Assembly (NCBI GenBank): GCA_002314855.1
Contig: DCHQ01000060.1
Coordinates: 1-38,843 of the forward strand
Direction: 5' to 3'
DNA from: Lachnospiraceae bacterium UBA1748
GTDB lineage: Bacteria; Bacillota; Clostridia; Lachnospirales; Lachnospiraceae
Length of the DNA: 38,843 nt
Below are positions 1-9,500 of the stretch, piece by piece (positions within the stretch are counted from its first letter, which is position 1; each line of letters begins with the position of its first letter). The position numbers and the translations under genes were made by a program. The notes beneath the pieces were generated by a model. It saw only the letters and a program-made list of their open reading frames with translations. It searched no databases and was not told the DNA's origin.

Positions 1-1908
1 TTTAACTCCTGCTTTCTTGACATAATATGTCTGGCCATCCTTGTAGTCACCATTGGTAGCGGCCACATAGTTTCCTTTACTGTCCTTAATATATACAGCC
101 TGACCATCCTTTGTTTTAAGGGCTGCACTTGTATCAACTGTTGGCTCCGCCTTTTTAATCTCTATCTCATAACTTTTTTCTGCAGTGCTTGCCTCTGACT
201 TTCCTTCAAGGGTAATACTGTAAACAACCTTAATTGTTGCTTTCCCTTCCTTTGTTCCCTTAAATGTCGCCTGTCCTCCATTGCTAGAAGAAAGAGAGAG
301 ACAATCCGAACCTGAAGCTACAGACCATGTATATGAACCAGCAGAAGCAGCAGCTCCATCAACCTTGCCCACAGCAGTTACGGATACTTCTTTTCCATTT
401 TCTACTGTTACAGGCGCATTGCCCCAATCAACGGAAACAACTTTTTCAGGTGCTGGCGCTGGATCTGTTGTCTGGCCATTACCACTACCAGCATCTCCAC
501 CCGCATTTTCACCGCCAGTCGTTTCGCCTTCAGTTTTTTCACCTTCAGTTGTATTTCCTGATACACTGTCTGGATCTTTTACTAATGTGTACTTCACATT
601 TATATATGCAGCTGGTCTGTTATTTATTGCAGCTAAATACTCATTTAATACTAATATATCTGCCTTGGCACCAGTTTTAGGATTAATAATCTGATCGAAT
701 CCAATTACCTCATATGTGTAATTTGAATCAGAAGAAGTCTGGCTTGATTCAACCCATTCTACTGTATCTGTAAGTAATGTAGTCTCCTCTTCCACATCCT
801 TAAGTGCTGTATCTTCCAAAGCTGCATTTATTTCAGACTCTGATTTCACAAGATCAGCTACGTCGATTACCTGATACTCCACCTCGCCTTTGACTGTTAC
901 TGTTTCAGGTACATCAACAAAGGTTGTGCCATCAATAGCAGTTAAGGTTAACGAATACTTACCAGGTTCCATATCCTTTTCAAAGATAATGCCATCCTTA
1001 TCCTCATCCTTAAATACAAATTCTGTACCTTCCTTAAGATTCTTGGCATCTTTCTCTATAAATGTAAGCGTTACCTCGAACTCTGTATCCTTTATAAGAA
1101 GTTCACTTTCACTATTAAGAAACTTAATCTTGGCATCCTTATTAAGAGAAACAAATGACACCTTAACTTTAGAAGCATCTGTCTCCACAATAGGTTCTGG
1201 AACTTCTACCACAGTTTCTTTCTGATATGCCATATTGGCCATGGCTTCAAGTCCCTGCATACCGGCATCAGACAGGCTTGCATAGTCACATCCAACCTCG
1301 TAAAGAGAAACTGCACTTACTACCTGATTGTTTCTATTACCAGTTATGGCTGCCACACCAACTATAACCAAAAGAATAGCTGCTGCAACTCCAGCCAGAA
1401 TGTAACTTAATTTACCGCCCAATGCCCCAAACAAAGAGCCTAGAAGCATCTCATCTTCATCGTCGTCCTCTTCGTCATCTGTATCAATATCATCAATGTC
1501 TGTAAACTCTACCTCATCGTCTATTTCTACCTCTCCGTCCTCGAGATAGTCCTCAACATAACCATCGTTTACATATCGATCCTGCTCAGCGATATACTGC
1601 TCTTCTTCGTATAATTCTATGGCTTCATCTGCGTTACTTACATATTCCTGCGGATCACTATCAAGTGCTTCAATCTCTGCCATTTCTTCAGTAGAAACAA
1701 CATCGCTTAATAACACGAAATCGTCATCGGAAGATTCTTCCGAATTACCATCTATCTCTGAATACTCTGCTTCATCAGTATAATCTTCAAAATTAGAATA
1801 ATCTTCCTCGTATTCGCTGATGAGTTCTTCTATATCATCGTTTTCCAAATCAATAATCTGTAATGTGTTTTCTAAATCCTTCATATCTTGTCTGTCCTTA
1901 GTCTTCAT
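1..1908 (-). CDS. Membrane-anchored surface protein with acidic cytoplasmic head and Ig-like domain (3' end cut by window)
   Basis: An uninterrupted frame of 636 codons runs from an ATG at 1908 to the window edge with no stop, so the C-terminus is missing. Residues 1-160 are extremely rich in Asp and Glu and should be cytoplasmic. One hydrophobic segment follows at about residues 169-188, and the rest would be outside the cell. The outer part holds two poorly defined beta-rich stretches, a Thr/Gly/Glu/Pro linker at about 443-482, and a bacterial Ig-like (BIG2-type) segment at about 487-590 with the pattern TFKGTKEGKATIKVVY. The last residues, around YIKDSKGNYVAATNGDYK, look like the start of another module. 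A purine-rich site (AAGGAG) lies 16-17 bases before the ATG, which is longer than usual, so the exact start is uncertain. The gene is monocistronic as far as seen. Its role is unknown; a cell-surface adhesin or wall-associated protein is plausible. Confidence 0.85.
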   Translation of the reverse strand, partial: MKTKDRQDMKDLENTLQIIDLENDDIEELISEYEEDYSNFEDYTDEAEYSEIDGNSEESSDDDFVLLSDVVSTEEMAEIEALDSDPQEYVSNADEAIELYEEEQYIAEQDRYVNDGYVEDYLEDGEVEIDDEVEFTDIDDIDTDDEEDDDEDEMLLGSLFGALGGKLSYILAGVAAAILLVIVGVAAITGNRNNQVVSAVSLYEVGCDYASLSDAGMQGLEAMANMAYQKETVVEVPEPIVETDASKVKVSFVSLNKDAKIKFLNSESELLIKDTEFEVTLTFIEKDAKNLKEGTEFVFKDEDKDGIIFEKDMEPGKYSLTLTAIDGTTFVDVPETVTVKGEVEYQVIDVADLVKSESEINAALEDTALKDVEEETTLLTDTVEWVESSQTSSDSNYTYEVIGFDQIINPKTGAKADILVLNEYLAAINNRPAAYINVKYTLVKDPDSVSGNTTEGEKTEGETTGGENAGGDAGSGNGQTTDPAPAPEKVVSVDWGNAPVTVENGKEVSVTAVGKVDGAAASAGSYTWSVASGSDCLSLSSSNGGQATFKGTKEGKATIKVVYSITLEGKSEASTAEKSYEIEIKKAEPTVDTSAALKTKDGQAVYIKDSKGNYVAATNGDYKDGQTYYVKKAGVK

Positions 1909-1962
1909 AATATTATCTAGCAAATCTCCTTTTTAGCACTAGTTATCCAAAATACAATAGTT

Positions 1963-1992
1963 AGTATACCATAATATACTATGTTATGTAAA
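1963..1992 (-). promoter_or_regulatory. Sigma-A type promoter of the surface-protein gene
   Basis: On the minus strand a TTTACA -35 box (1992-1987) and a TATACT -10 box (1968-1963) are separated by 18 bases. Each matches consensus at five of six positions. The predicted start of transcription is near 1956, giving a leader of about 50 bases. Confidence 0.6.
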
Positions 1993-2023
1993 TCTACCAC
2001 ATTTAGATAATGTAAATCAGCAT

Positions 2024-2057
2024 AAAAAAAGTGCCCTATGAATTACTCATAGAGCAC
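2024..2057 (-). terminator. Rho-independent terminator of the zinc-ribbon membrane protein gene
   Basis: An 11-bp stem (2031-2041 with 2047-2057, one G-U pair on the minus strand) with a 5-base loop is followed on the minus strand by a run of seven U. It lies just after the stop at 2085. Confidence 0.85.
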
Positions 2058-2084
2058 TATATAGATCAAATGCAGGACTAAATA

Positions 2085-2588
2085 TTAATCAAGCTTTGTT
2101 CCGCACTTATCGCAGAAGTTACCCTTTACTACTGATCCGCACTTAGGACACTTCTTTCCACCACCAATGCCATAAGCCCAGTCAGCGAATTTTGAAATTA
2201 CTGGAATGTTTGCATCCTTCTCTTTGAGAATATTAAGTATAGCCATAATAACTAATACTATAACTGCAATATCAACAACTTCTCTTACAAAGTAGAAGAT
2301 ATGATCATAAGCTTTCTGGAATGAATAAAATGATGACTCATAATCCTTTATAAATCTACCAATCCAGCTAACTGGTTTATTCAAAATAGAAATACATTCT
2401 GAAATAAGCCACTGAGCACCAACTAATCCGCATGCCTGAAGGCACTGCTTTGAAGCCCACTCATCCTTTTCAACAGCAATCATAAATGCTGTTAACAAAA
2501 CTAAAGCTAATGTCTGACCAAACCATGCAAGAATCATAGCGATTACTGCATAACAAACATAAGTAATACCAAATTGTCCTTTTCTCAT
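2085..2588 (-). CDS. Small membrane protein with C-terminal zinc ribbon
   Basis: The 167-residue product has hydrophobic segments at about residues 9-38 and 103-121 and ends in a four-cysteine zinc ribbon, CPKCGSVVKGNFCDKCGTKL, with cysteines at 147, 150, 159 and 162. This arrangement is common in small Firmicute membrane proteins of unknown role. The ribbon probably folds on the cytoplasmic side as a structural or protein-binding knob. The ATG is preceded by a good GGAGG about 10 bases upstream. The gene stands alone, with its own terminator and divergent from the transporter pair. No enzymatic motif was recognised and no function is assigned. Confidence 0.8.
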   Translation of the reverse strand: MRKGQFGITYVCYAVIAMILAWFGQTLALVLLTAFMIAVEKDEWASKQCLQACGLVGAQWLISECISILNKPVSWIGRFIKDYESSFYSFQKAYDHIFYFVREVVDIAVIVLVIMAILNILKEKDANIPVISKFADWAYGIGGGKKCPKCGSVVKGNFCDKCGTKLD

Positions 2589-2720
2589 TTAATTAACCTC
2601 CATATAACATTATTAGATAGAACATATTACATCTACTTACTATATAATAGCAGAAAAAAGAATGATGTGTTAATATTATTTATGTAAACTGAAACAAAAA
2701 TTAACAGGGATATTTATTTT

Positions 2721-3134
2721 ATGAAAAAAATACTTTGGCTTATAGTTCTACAATTCAGTATATTTATATATACACTTGGCGGAATTGCAAGTAAATTCGC
2801 CTCTATGGAAGACGGCATAACATTTAAGTTCATTGCACTTTATCTTGGAGAAATCGTAATACTTGGTATCTACGCTATTATATGGCAGCAGGTCATTGCC
2901 AGAATTGATCTTTCAATTGCATATGCCAATAAAGGTGCTGCGCTTATATGGTCACTTATATGGGCTATCTCAATATTTAACGAAACTGTAACTGTATGGA
3001 ACATAATCGGCATAGTTATAGTCATGATAGGTATTGGATTAGTTAATAGTAAAGACAATGATATCAAAGATAACGTGACAACAGATAATCACGAAGAAGT
3101 TATCGAATGTGTAAAGGAGGAAGTCCATGAATAA
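2721..3134 (+). CDS. SMR/EamA-like four-helix membrane protein, first subunit of a pair
   Basis: The 137-residue product has four predicted membrane helices in the first 110 residues and a charged tail of about 27 residues. Its size and pattern, including the AYANKGAALIWSLIWA segment and a Glu in the FNETVTVWNIIG loop, fit the drug/metabolite transporter superfamily (small multidrug resistance, EamA, ArnE/ArnF-like). It overlaps the next gene by 8 bases, and the ribosome binding site of that gene (AAGGAGG, 3114-3120) lies inside its coding end, so the two should be made in fixed ratio. Proteins of this type work as antiparallel dimers that export cations or flip polyprenyl-linked sugars. The substrate cannot be told from sequence. 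Its own ribosome site (AGGGA) is weak and about 13 bases upstream. Confidence 0.8.
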   Translation: MKKILWLIVLQFSIFIYTLGGIASKFASMEDGITFKFIALYLGEIVILGIYAIIWQQVIARIDLSIAYANKGAALIWSLIWAISIFNETVTVWNIIGIVIVMIGIGLVNSKDNDIKDNVTTDNHEEVIECVKEEVHE

Positions 3135-3462
3135 CTATTACCTTCTACTCATTCTTTCCATATCGATAGCTTCATTCTCACAGGTGCTATTAAAGAAAGC
3201 TACCACCAAACATTACGAGACCATAATAAAGCAATATGTTAATCCGTTCGTTATAGTGGGTTACATTTTAACCTTTACTTCAATGATACTCACTATAATA
3301 TGTTATAAAGGACTTGAATATAAAATTGTCCCTTTACTTGAATCCCTTGGATTCATTATAGTAATGTTTCTTAGCCGCATCTTTTTTGGTGAAAAACTTA
3401 CTACCAAAAAAATAATAGGAACTACTATCATCCTTATCGGTATAGTTGTTTACTATATATAA
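3127..3462 (+). CDS. SMR/EamA-like four-helix membrane protein, second subunit of a pair
   Basis: The 111-residue product has four predicted helices and almost no soluble part. The N-terminal helix SISIASFSQVLLKKA resembles helix 1 of EmrE and ArnE/ArnF-like proteins, though the membrane-embedded acidic residue that EmrE uses to bind cationic drugs is not obvious there. The loop GEKLTTKKIIG before the last helix is typical of the superfamily. It overlaps the upstream partner by 8 bases and probably forms a heterodimer with it. The lack of the EmrE-type Glu makes a lipid-linked sugar flippase or another metabolite role at least as likely as drug export. The SGNH-fold gene follows after 63 bases. 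Confidence 0.8.
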   Translation: MNNYYLLLILSISIASFSQVLLKKATTKHYETIIKQYVNPFVIVGYILTFTSMILTIICYKGLEYKIVPLLESLGFIIVMFLSRIFFGEKLTTKKIIGTTIILIGIVVYYI

Positions 3463-3525
3463 TCGACTGCAATAAAACTACACTTCATTGCATTAGTTCA
3501 TTAATACTAGATTGGAGGCATAAAA

Positions 3526-4659
3526 ATGAAAAAAGAAAATACTTCTCGTAAGAAAGGAAATAATACGAGTAAAAAGAATAACCATCATAAAGATATTGAA
3601 ATCATGGAAATAGACAAACCTATCGATGGCGAAGCAGACTATAACGAAGAGTATGGCGAAAGCGATGCAGAAGATAATGATTCTGGCAAAATAATACATA
3701 TCGCATTTATATTACTTGTCATAGGATTAATAACTGCGGCAGTTATTATGCTTGTTCGCTGGAACAAAGGTAAGGACCTTGTTATCGATGAGGACGAGCG
3801 TGAATCTGGCTTTAATATTGAATCTATGGATTACTATTCACGATTCGATCCTACTGAAGATTATGTTGATGATGGCGAGCTTAACATCGTCATAATGGGT
3901 GATGATTTCTTATGTCAATACAATGACGAAACAGGTATTCCAGCACTTATAAAAGAAGCTACTGGTGGCAATGTTACTACTCTTGCTCTTGAGGGCCAGA
4001 CAATCTCTAACATTGCATCATCATATTCTATGGACGAAACTAGAGATTCATTTAATTTATTGCTCACTTTAGTTCAGCTTTGTGGTGGTGATAGTGGTGA
4101 TTTCAGTTTATCTGAAGCTGCTCTTGAATATATCGATGATAATGAGAAATACAAAACGTATATGGAACAGTGCAAGACAATTGATTTAGATGATGTTGAT
4201 GTTCTTATAATTATGCTTGGACAGAATGACTATATCCTTGGTCGTAAATGTTATCTAGATCAGGATGCTGATGAGAAAGACAATTATGATTTATCAAATA
4301 TGACTGTTACTCTTTCTCGTTCACTTTCAACTGTAAAGGAGCGTTTCCCTAACCTTCAGGTTATTATGGCATCACCATCCATGATGAAAACTACTGACAA
4401 GAACGGCAACCTCGTTGGTGCCGATACAGTTAATAACGGATATGCTTATTATGGTAATTATATTTCAGGAATAGCGGGTATGAGTCAGCTTAACTGCGTA
4501 ACATTCGTAGACAATTATTTGTTACCTGACTTTAACCCTGATAACTACGAAGAATACCTGGAGCCTAATGGCCTGTATCCTAATGAAAAAGCAAGAAAAA
4601 TGATTGCCGATCATATCGTAGAAAATCTCTACTTTAACAGGCAATCAGATTACAAATAA
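3526..4659 (+). CDS. Membrane-anchored SGNH-fold protein with substituted catalytic residues
   Basis: The 377-residue product has a charged cytoplasmic head (1-54), one membrane segment (about 57-77) and an extracellular domain with the block order of SGNH/GDSL hydrolases. Block I reads IVIMGDDFL (121-129), with Asp127 where the catalytic Ser of GDS should be. Block II keeps Gly157 and block III keeps the oxyanion Asn in GQND (232-235). Block V reads NGLYPNEKAR (348-357), where active relatives have DGxHPN, so both the acid and the histidine are replaced. The protein therefore looks like a non-catalytic member that may bind a wall or membrane glycan, or else uses unusual chemistry. The ATG follows TGGAGG by 8 bases. 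It lies just behind the half-transporter pair on the same strand, which may be functional linkage. The SGNH assignment rests on motif order, not on a search. Confidence 0.7.
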   Translation: MKKENTSRKKGNNTSKKNNHHKDIEIMEIDKPIDGEADYNEEYGESDAEDNDSGKIIHIAFILLVIGLITAAVIMLVRWNKGKDLVIDEDERESGFNIESMDYYSRFDPTEDYVDDGELNIVIMGDDFLCQYNDETGIPALIKEATGGNVTTLALEGQTISNIASSYSMDETRDSFNLLLTLVQLCGGDSGDFSLSEAALEYIDDNEKYKTYMEQCKTIDLDDVDVLIIMLGQNDYILGRKCYLDQDADEKDNYDLSNMTVTLSRSLSTVKERFPNLQVIMASPSMMKTTDKNGNLVGADTVNNGYAYYGNYISGIAGMSQLNCVTFVDNYLLPDFNPDNYEEYLEPNGLYPNEKARKMIADHIVENLYFNRQSDYK

Positions 4660-4695
4660 AAAAATATGACAAAACCAAACCAAGCTGTAATGCTA

Positions 4696-5469
4696 TTATT
4701 CTCTTTGCCTTCTGGCTTCATAGAGAATAATAGCTGCACTTACAGCAGCGTTAAGCGATTCTATTTGACCACTCATTGGTATTTTCACTGTACCAGTCGA
4801 AGACTGAATGGCCAGTCTTGATAAGCCATTTCCTTCATTTCCTATTACAATGGCGGCCTTCCCTTTATAATCTACAGAAGTATAATCAACATTGTCATCA
4901 AGTGCTGCAGCATACACCTTGATGCCTTCTTTTTTCATATCTCGAATTGTTTCGGTAACATCTGGAACATATACAAAAGGAACTCTCATAATAGCCCCCA
5001 TAGTGGATCTTGTAACCTTTGGATTAAAAATATCCACCGTACCCTTGCTCATAATAACGCCTGCTACCCCTGCTGCCTCAGCTGTTCTAATAAGCGTACC
5101 AAGGTTACCCGGATCCTGGATATCCTCTAAAACAAGATAAAGTCCGTCGTTGCAATCAAGCAAATCAGTCAACTTATGATGAGGCATTTTCACAATTGCT
5201 ATTATTCCCTGAGGAGAAACTGTATCACTCATTTTTGAAAATACCTGTTCTGATACAAGCTCATATTTTATTCCGGATAAAAAAGCTGCACCGCGATACT
5301 TCTCATAAAATGCCTGAGTCATATACGCTTCTACAACATAGGAACTATCAATTTCAGAAAACATGCGGACCCCTTCTATAACAAAGGCGTCCGCATCTCT
5401 TCTTGATTTACTTTTATTTTTTAGCTGTATTAAATTTTTAACTTTAATATTAGATATAGAAGTAATCAT
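4696..5469 (-). CDS. TrmH/SpoU-family RNA 2'-O-methyltransferase
   Basis: The 257-residue product has an N-terminal RNA-binding domain (about 1-100, containing AFVIEGVRMFSE) and a SPOUT knot methyltransferase domain. The three family motifs are present: DPGNLGTLIRTA (119-130), IGNEGNGL (209-216) and IPMSGQIESLNAAVSAAI (230-247). It would transfer a methyl group from SAM to a ribose 2'-OH in rRNA or tRNA, in the RlmB/TrmH group; the target base cannot be fixed. Its ATG overlaps the TAA of pfkA as TAATG and there is no strong ribosome site, so translation is probably coupled to pfkA. It converges on the SGNH gene across only 36 bases with no clear terminator. Confidence 0.9.
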   Translation of the reverse strand: MITSISNIKVKNLIQLKNKSKSRRDADAFVIEGVRMFSEIDSSYVVEAYMTQAFYEKYRGAAFLSGIKYELVSEQVFSKMSDTVSPQGIIAIVKMPHHKLTDLLDCNDGLYLVLEDIQDPGNLGTLIRTAEAAGVAGVIMSKGTVDIFNPKVTRSTMGAIMRVPFVYVPDVTETIRDMKKEGIKVYAAALDDNVDYTSVDYKGKAAIVIGNEGNGLSRLAIQSSTGTVKIPMSGQIESLNAAVSAAIILYEARRQRE

Positions 5470-6479
5470 TATAATATTTTACTAACCTGGAACTCGTATT
5501 CTGGTATATCCTTCTCCATTGCAAGCGCTTCATCTATATCGAAGTCCACGAACTTACCATCCTTAAAAGCGACAACACGATTTGTCTTGCCATCCTTAAG
5601 AAGGTCGGCAGCTATAGCACCCATTATTGAAGCATAGTATCTATCCTTACATGTTGGTGAACCACCACGCTGCATGTATCCAAGAATAGTAGCTCTTGTT
5701 TCCATACCTGTTGCTGCTTCAATACGTCTAGCCATTGATGTAGAGTGTCCTATTCCTTCAGCATTGATAATTATATGATGCTTCTTGCCAAGTTTTCTGT
5801 TCTCAATAATATGATTAATAATGCTCTGCTCATCATAGTCATATTTCTCTGGAAGAAGAATATCTTCAGCACCATTAGCAACACCGCACCAAAGAGCTAT
5901 ATAACCAGCATTTCTACCCATAACCTCAATAATTGAGCAACGCTCATGAGATGATGATGTATCACGAACCTTATCTATCGCAACCATTGCAGTATTAATA
6001 GCTGTATCAAAACCGATTGTGTAATCAGTACATGCAATATCAAGGTCAATTGTTCCTGGTAAACCTATTGTATTGATGCCTTCGTGAGAAAGCTTCTGAG
6101 CACCTCTATATGAACCGTCACCGCCGATAACAACAATGCCATCAATGCCATGCTTTCTACATATTTCAGCACCCTTCTTAATACCTTCCTCTGTTTTGAA
6201 TTCCATACATCTTGCTGTACCTAAAATGGTACCACCAAGAGCTATAGTCTCTGCAACAGAGCGGCGATCCATATCAATAATCTCTTCATTAAGAAGACCC
6301 TGATATCCCTTCTTAATTCCCTTAACCTGCATACCATTATCAATGGCTTTACGAACAACTGCTCTTATTGCTGCGTTCATTCCAGGAGAATCTCCACCAC
6401 TGGTAAGAACACCAATCGTCTTTATCTCCTTCTTTATTTCGTTATTAGTTTCTGTTACTTGTTTTTTCGCTCTAGGCAT
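5469..6479 (-). CDS. pfkA: ATP-dependent 6-phosphofructokinase
   Basis: This enzyme phosphorylates fructose 6-phosphate to the 1,6-bisphosphate, the committed step of glycolysis. The start chosen (MPRAKK, 336 residues) follows an AAGGAG site 10 bases upstream; a longer frame to 6518 would place that site inside the gene. Visible motifs are GVLTSGGDSPGMNAA (23-37), the ATP loop GGDGS (119-123), PGTIDLD (141-147) with catalytic Asp145, and MGR (187-189). Glycines at the GGDGS and PGTID positions that separate ATP from pyrophosphate enzymes favour ATP. The usual TIDND motif has Leu for Asn here. The N-terminus carries about 20 extra charged residues compared with Bacillus PfkA. It has its own promoter after dnaE and is coupled to the RNA methyltransferase by TAATG. 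Confidence 0.95.
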   Translation of the reverse strand: MPRAKKQVTETNNEIKKEIKTIGVLTSGGDSPGMNAAIRAVVRKAIDNGMQVKGIKKGYQGLLNEEIIDMDRRSVAETIALGGTILGTARCMEFKTEEGIKKGAEICRKHGIDGIVVIGGDGSYRGAQKLSHEGINTIGLPGTIDLDIACTDYTIGFDTAINTAMVAIDKVRDTSSSHERCSIIEVMGRNAGYIALWCGVANGAEDILLPEKYDYDEQSIINHIIENRKLGKKHHIIINAEGIGHSTSMARRIEAATGMETRATILGYMQRGGSPTCKDRYYASIMGAIAADLLKDGKTNRVVAFKDGKFVDFDIDEALAMEKDIPEYEFQVSKIL

Positions 6480-6518
6480 TGTTTCTTGTCTCCTTATCGA
6501 GTCAATAAATATAAACAA

Positions 6519-6551
6519 GATAATTTTAAATTATCAGTTTATATATTTCAA
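6519..6551 (-). promoter_or_regulatory. pfkA promoter with overlapping palindrome
   Basis: On the minus strand TTGAAA (6551-6546) and TAAAAT (6528-6523) are spaced by exactly 17 bases, each one mismatch from consensus. The -35 box overlaps the stop codon of dnaE. A perfect 8-bp inverted repeat with a one-base centre, GATAATTT-N-AAATTATC, covers 6519-6535 and includes the whole -10 box, as an operator would. No U-run follows it, so it is not a terminator. Confidence 0.6.
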
Positions 6552-9500
6552 TATGTGACCTTAATATTCTCTTCACCTAAAATATCGGTTAGTTCTTTTA
6601 TAAGAGCCGGTTCTATCATCACTGATTTATTGGCTGGAAGCGGTATTACCTTTTTGATGTCACTGATATAAATCTTCACATTATCTCGGCCATCAGATGA
6701 ATCCATGATTTTTTCCAAGCCTGGATACAGTCTGCCATACTCTTCTTCACTTGCAAACTGAAGCCATAGGTTACCTGTTATTTCACTTATATCATATAAA
6801 TCATCGCATATAAGCTTTCCATCTTTTCCAGGCTCTACGCTTACATGTCCTGACATTACCACTCTGGCATCCTCATATACCCTGTTCTGATATTTGGAAT
6901 AAACCTTAGGGAAAATTATAACCTCTACGCTACCAAATAAATCCTCAAGGTCAACAAATGCCATTGCATCATTACGTTTGGTATATTTTATCTTTTTTGA
7001 TGTAATCATACCAGCAAGAGTAACTTTATCGCCATCGGCAACATTCATTGCGCCATCAGCAATAGCTTCACCACTATCATCCGTTTCTTCGTCCAAATAG
7101 AAATCTATTGTCTTAGTTGATATTCTTTTATCCCACAGATTAACATAGCGATCCAAAGGATGGCCACTAATATAAATACCAAGAACTTCTTTCTCAAAAC
7201 CAAGAAGGACTTCCTTCTCATATTCCGCAACTTCCGGAAGTGTAACCTTGAAATCCTGCTTATCGCTTTCATCAAGCAAATCAAGAAGACTCATTTGACC
7301 AGACATAGAATTCTTCTGTTCCATATGAACTGAATCGAAAACATCATTGTATATCATCATATACTGGTGTCTATTACCACCAAGTCCATCAAAAGCACCT
7401 GCTTTTATAAAGTTCTCAACAGCCCTTCTGTTAACACCATTTTGACTGTTACGTGAAACAAAGTCTTCTATATCGCGATAAGCTCCACCAGCTTCTCGCT
7501 CGCTAACTACACCTTCGATAACATTAAAGCCCACACCCTTAATGGCAGTAAGGGCATAACGTATACCATCCTTTGTAGGCGTAAAACCAACAAAGCCTTC
7601 ATTGATATCAGGCGGCAAAATAGGAATCCCCATATTTTTACAGGTCACGATATACGCTGATATTTTAGTCGTATTACCCATATCGGATGTCATAAGTGCA
7701 GCCATATATTCCATAGGATAATAATACTTAAGATAAGCTGTCTGATAGGCTACAACAGCGTAGCAGGCAGCATGAGACTTATTAAACGCATACTTGGCGA
7801 AATCAATCATTGTGTCATATATGCCATTAGCAGTCTTTTCATCAATGCCATTGTTTACGCAGCCATTTACTACTGCTCTGATTTTTGAATCCTCAAGCCC
7901 CTTAGCTCTATCCTCTTCTATTTCAGCAGCATTACCATTAACGAAAATGTTACGCTCATACTCCATAACGGCCATCTTTTTCTTGGCCATAGCACTTCTA
8001 ACCTTATCGCTTCGTCCCATTGTGTAGCCTGCAAGATCACGTACTATCTGCATAACCTGTTCCTGGTAAACAATACATCCATAGGTAGGAGCTAGGATAT
8101 GTTCAAGTTCAGGACAAGCGTATGCGATACTCTTAGTGTCGAGCTTACCTGCAATATATCTTGGTATAAAATCCATTGGGCCAGGTCGATATAATGAAAT
8201 ACCGGCTATAACCTCTTCAAGATTCTGAGGTCTGAGTTCCTTCATGAAACTTTTCATACCAGCGCTTTCCAGCTGAAAAATACCATCTGTTTTGCCAGTC
8301 GCAATTGATGCATAGACTTTCTTATCATCAAAATCTATATGATCAATATCTATATCAATTCCTTGAGTCTTCTTGATATTCATAACCGCATCCTGAATAA
8401 CAGTTTGCATTGTAAGTCCAAGAAAATCCATTTTAAGAAGACCAATATGCTCACAGGTATCCTTAGGGAACTGTGCCATTGGTGGTCCACCATTGATTGT
8501 ACAAAGAGGTACAAGATCATCTGCCGCATCACGGCATATAATAACACCTGATGCATGAGTTGACGCATGTCTTGGCAAACCTTCTAACTGTAAACTCATA
8601 TCTATAAGTCGATGAATATCTTCGTCGCTTTCATATTTTTCACGTAATTCGACATTGATTTCAAGCGCTTTACCTATAGTCATCCCGAGTTCCTGTGGAA
8701 TCATTTTTGTTATCTGGTTAACCAAATCAAAATTGATATCCATAGCACGGCCAACATCCTTAATAACCGCTCTTGCCTTCAATGTACCAAATGTAACTAT
8801 CTGAACTACCTTTTCCGCACCATACTTCTCAGACACATAATCTATGACCTCCTGACGACGTACATCAGCAAAGTCCACATCAATATCGGGCATGGTTACT
8901 CGTTCTGGATTAAGGAATCTTTCGAATAGTAAATTGTATTTGATAGGGTCAAGCTCTGTTATTCGAAGACAGTAAGCAACTAGACTTCCAGCAGCACTTC
9001 CTCGTCCAGGACCAACCATTATATTTCTGCTTTTTGCATAATTAATGAAATCCCATACTATAAGGAAATACTCCACAAAACCCATATTTTTGATGATGCC
9101 AAGTTCATAATCAAGTCTTGGTTTATTGTCTTCATAAGTATCAGGATAACGATATTTTAAGCCATCAAGACATAATTTATTAAGATAAGACCACGCATCA
9201 TATCCTTCTGGCACATCGAATCTAGGAAGCTTAGTTTCTCCAAATGAAAATGAAACATCACACATATCTGCAATCCTAGCAGTATTATCTATGGCCTGAA
9301 GAGCATAAGGAAATAATGCCCTCATCTCCTCTTCACTTTTAACATAGAACTGCTCTGGTTCGTAGGTCATACGCCCCTCATCGCTAAGCTTCGCCCCTGT
9401 CTGAATGCACAAAAGGACGTCGTGAGCTTCGTAGTCAGATTTATATGTATAATGAATATCGTTAGTTGCTACTAGTGGTATATCAAGCTCACGACTTATT

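Noticed and set aside
281..1225. Plus-strand open frames opposite the surface protein gene
   Set aside because: They are antisense shadows of the uninterrupted 636-codon minus-strand frame and show biased repeats of Ser and Pro that come from the complementary coding sequence.
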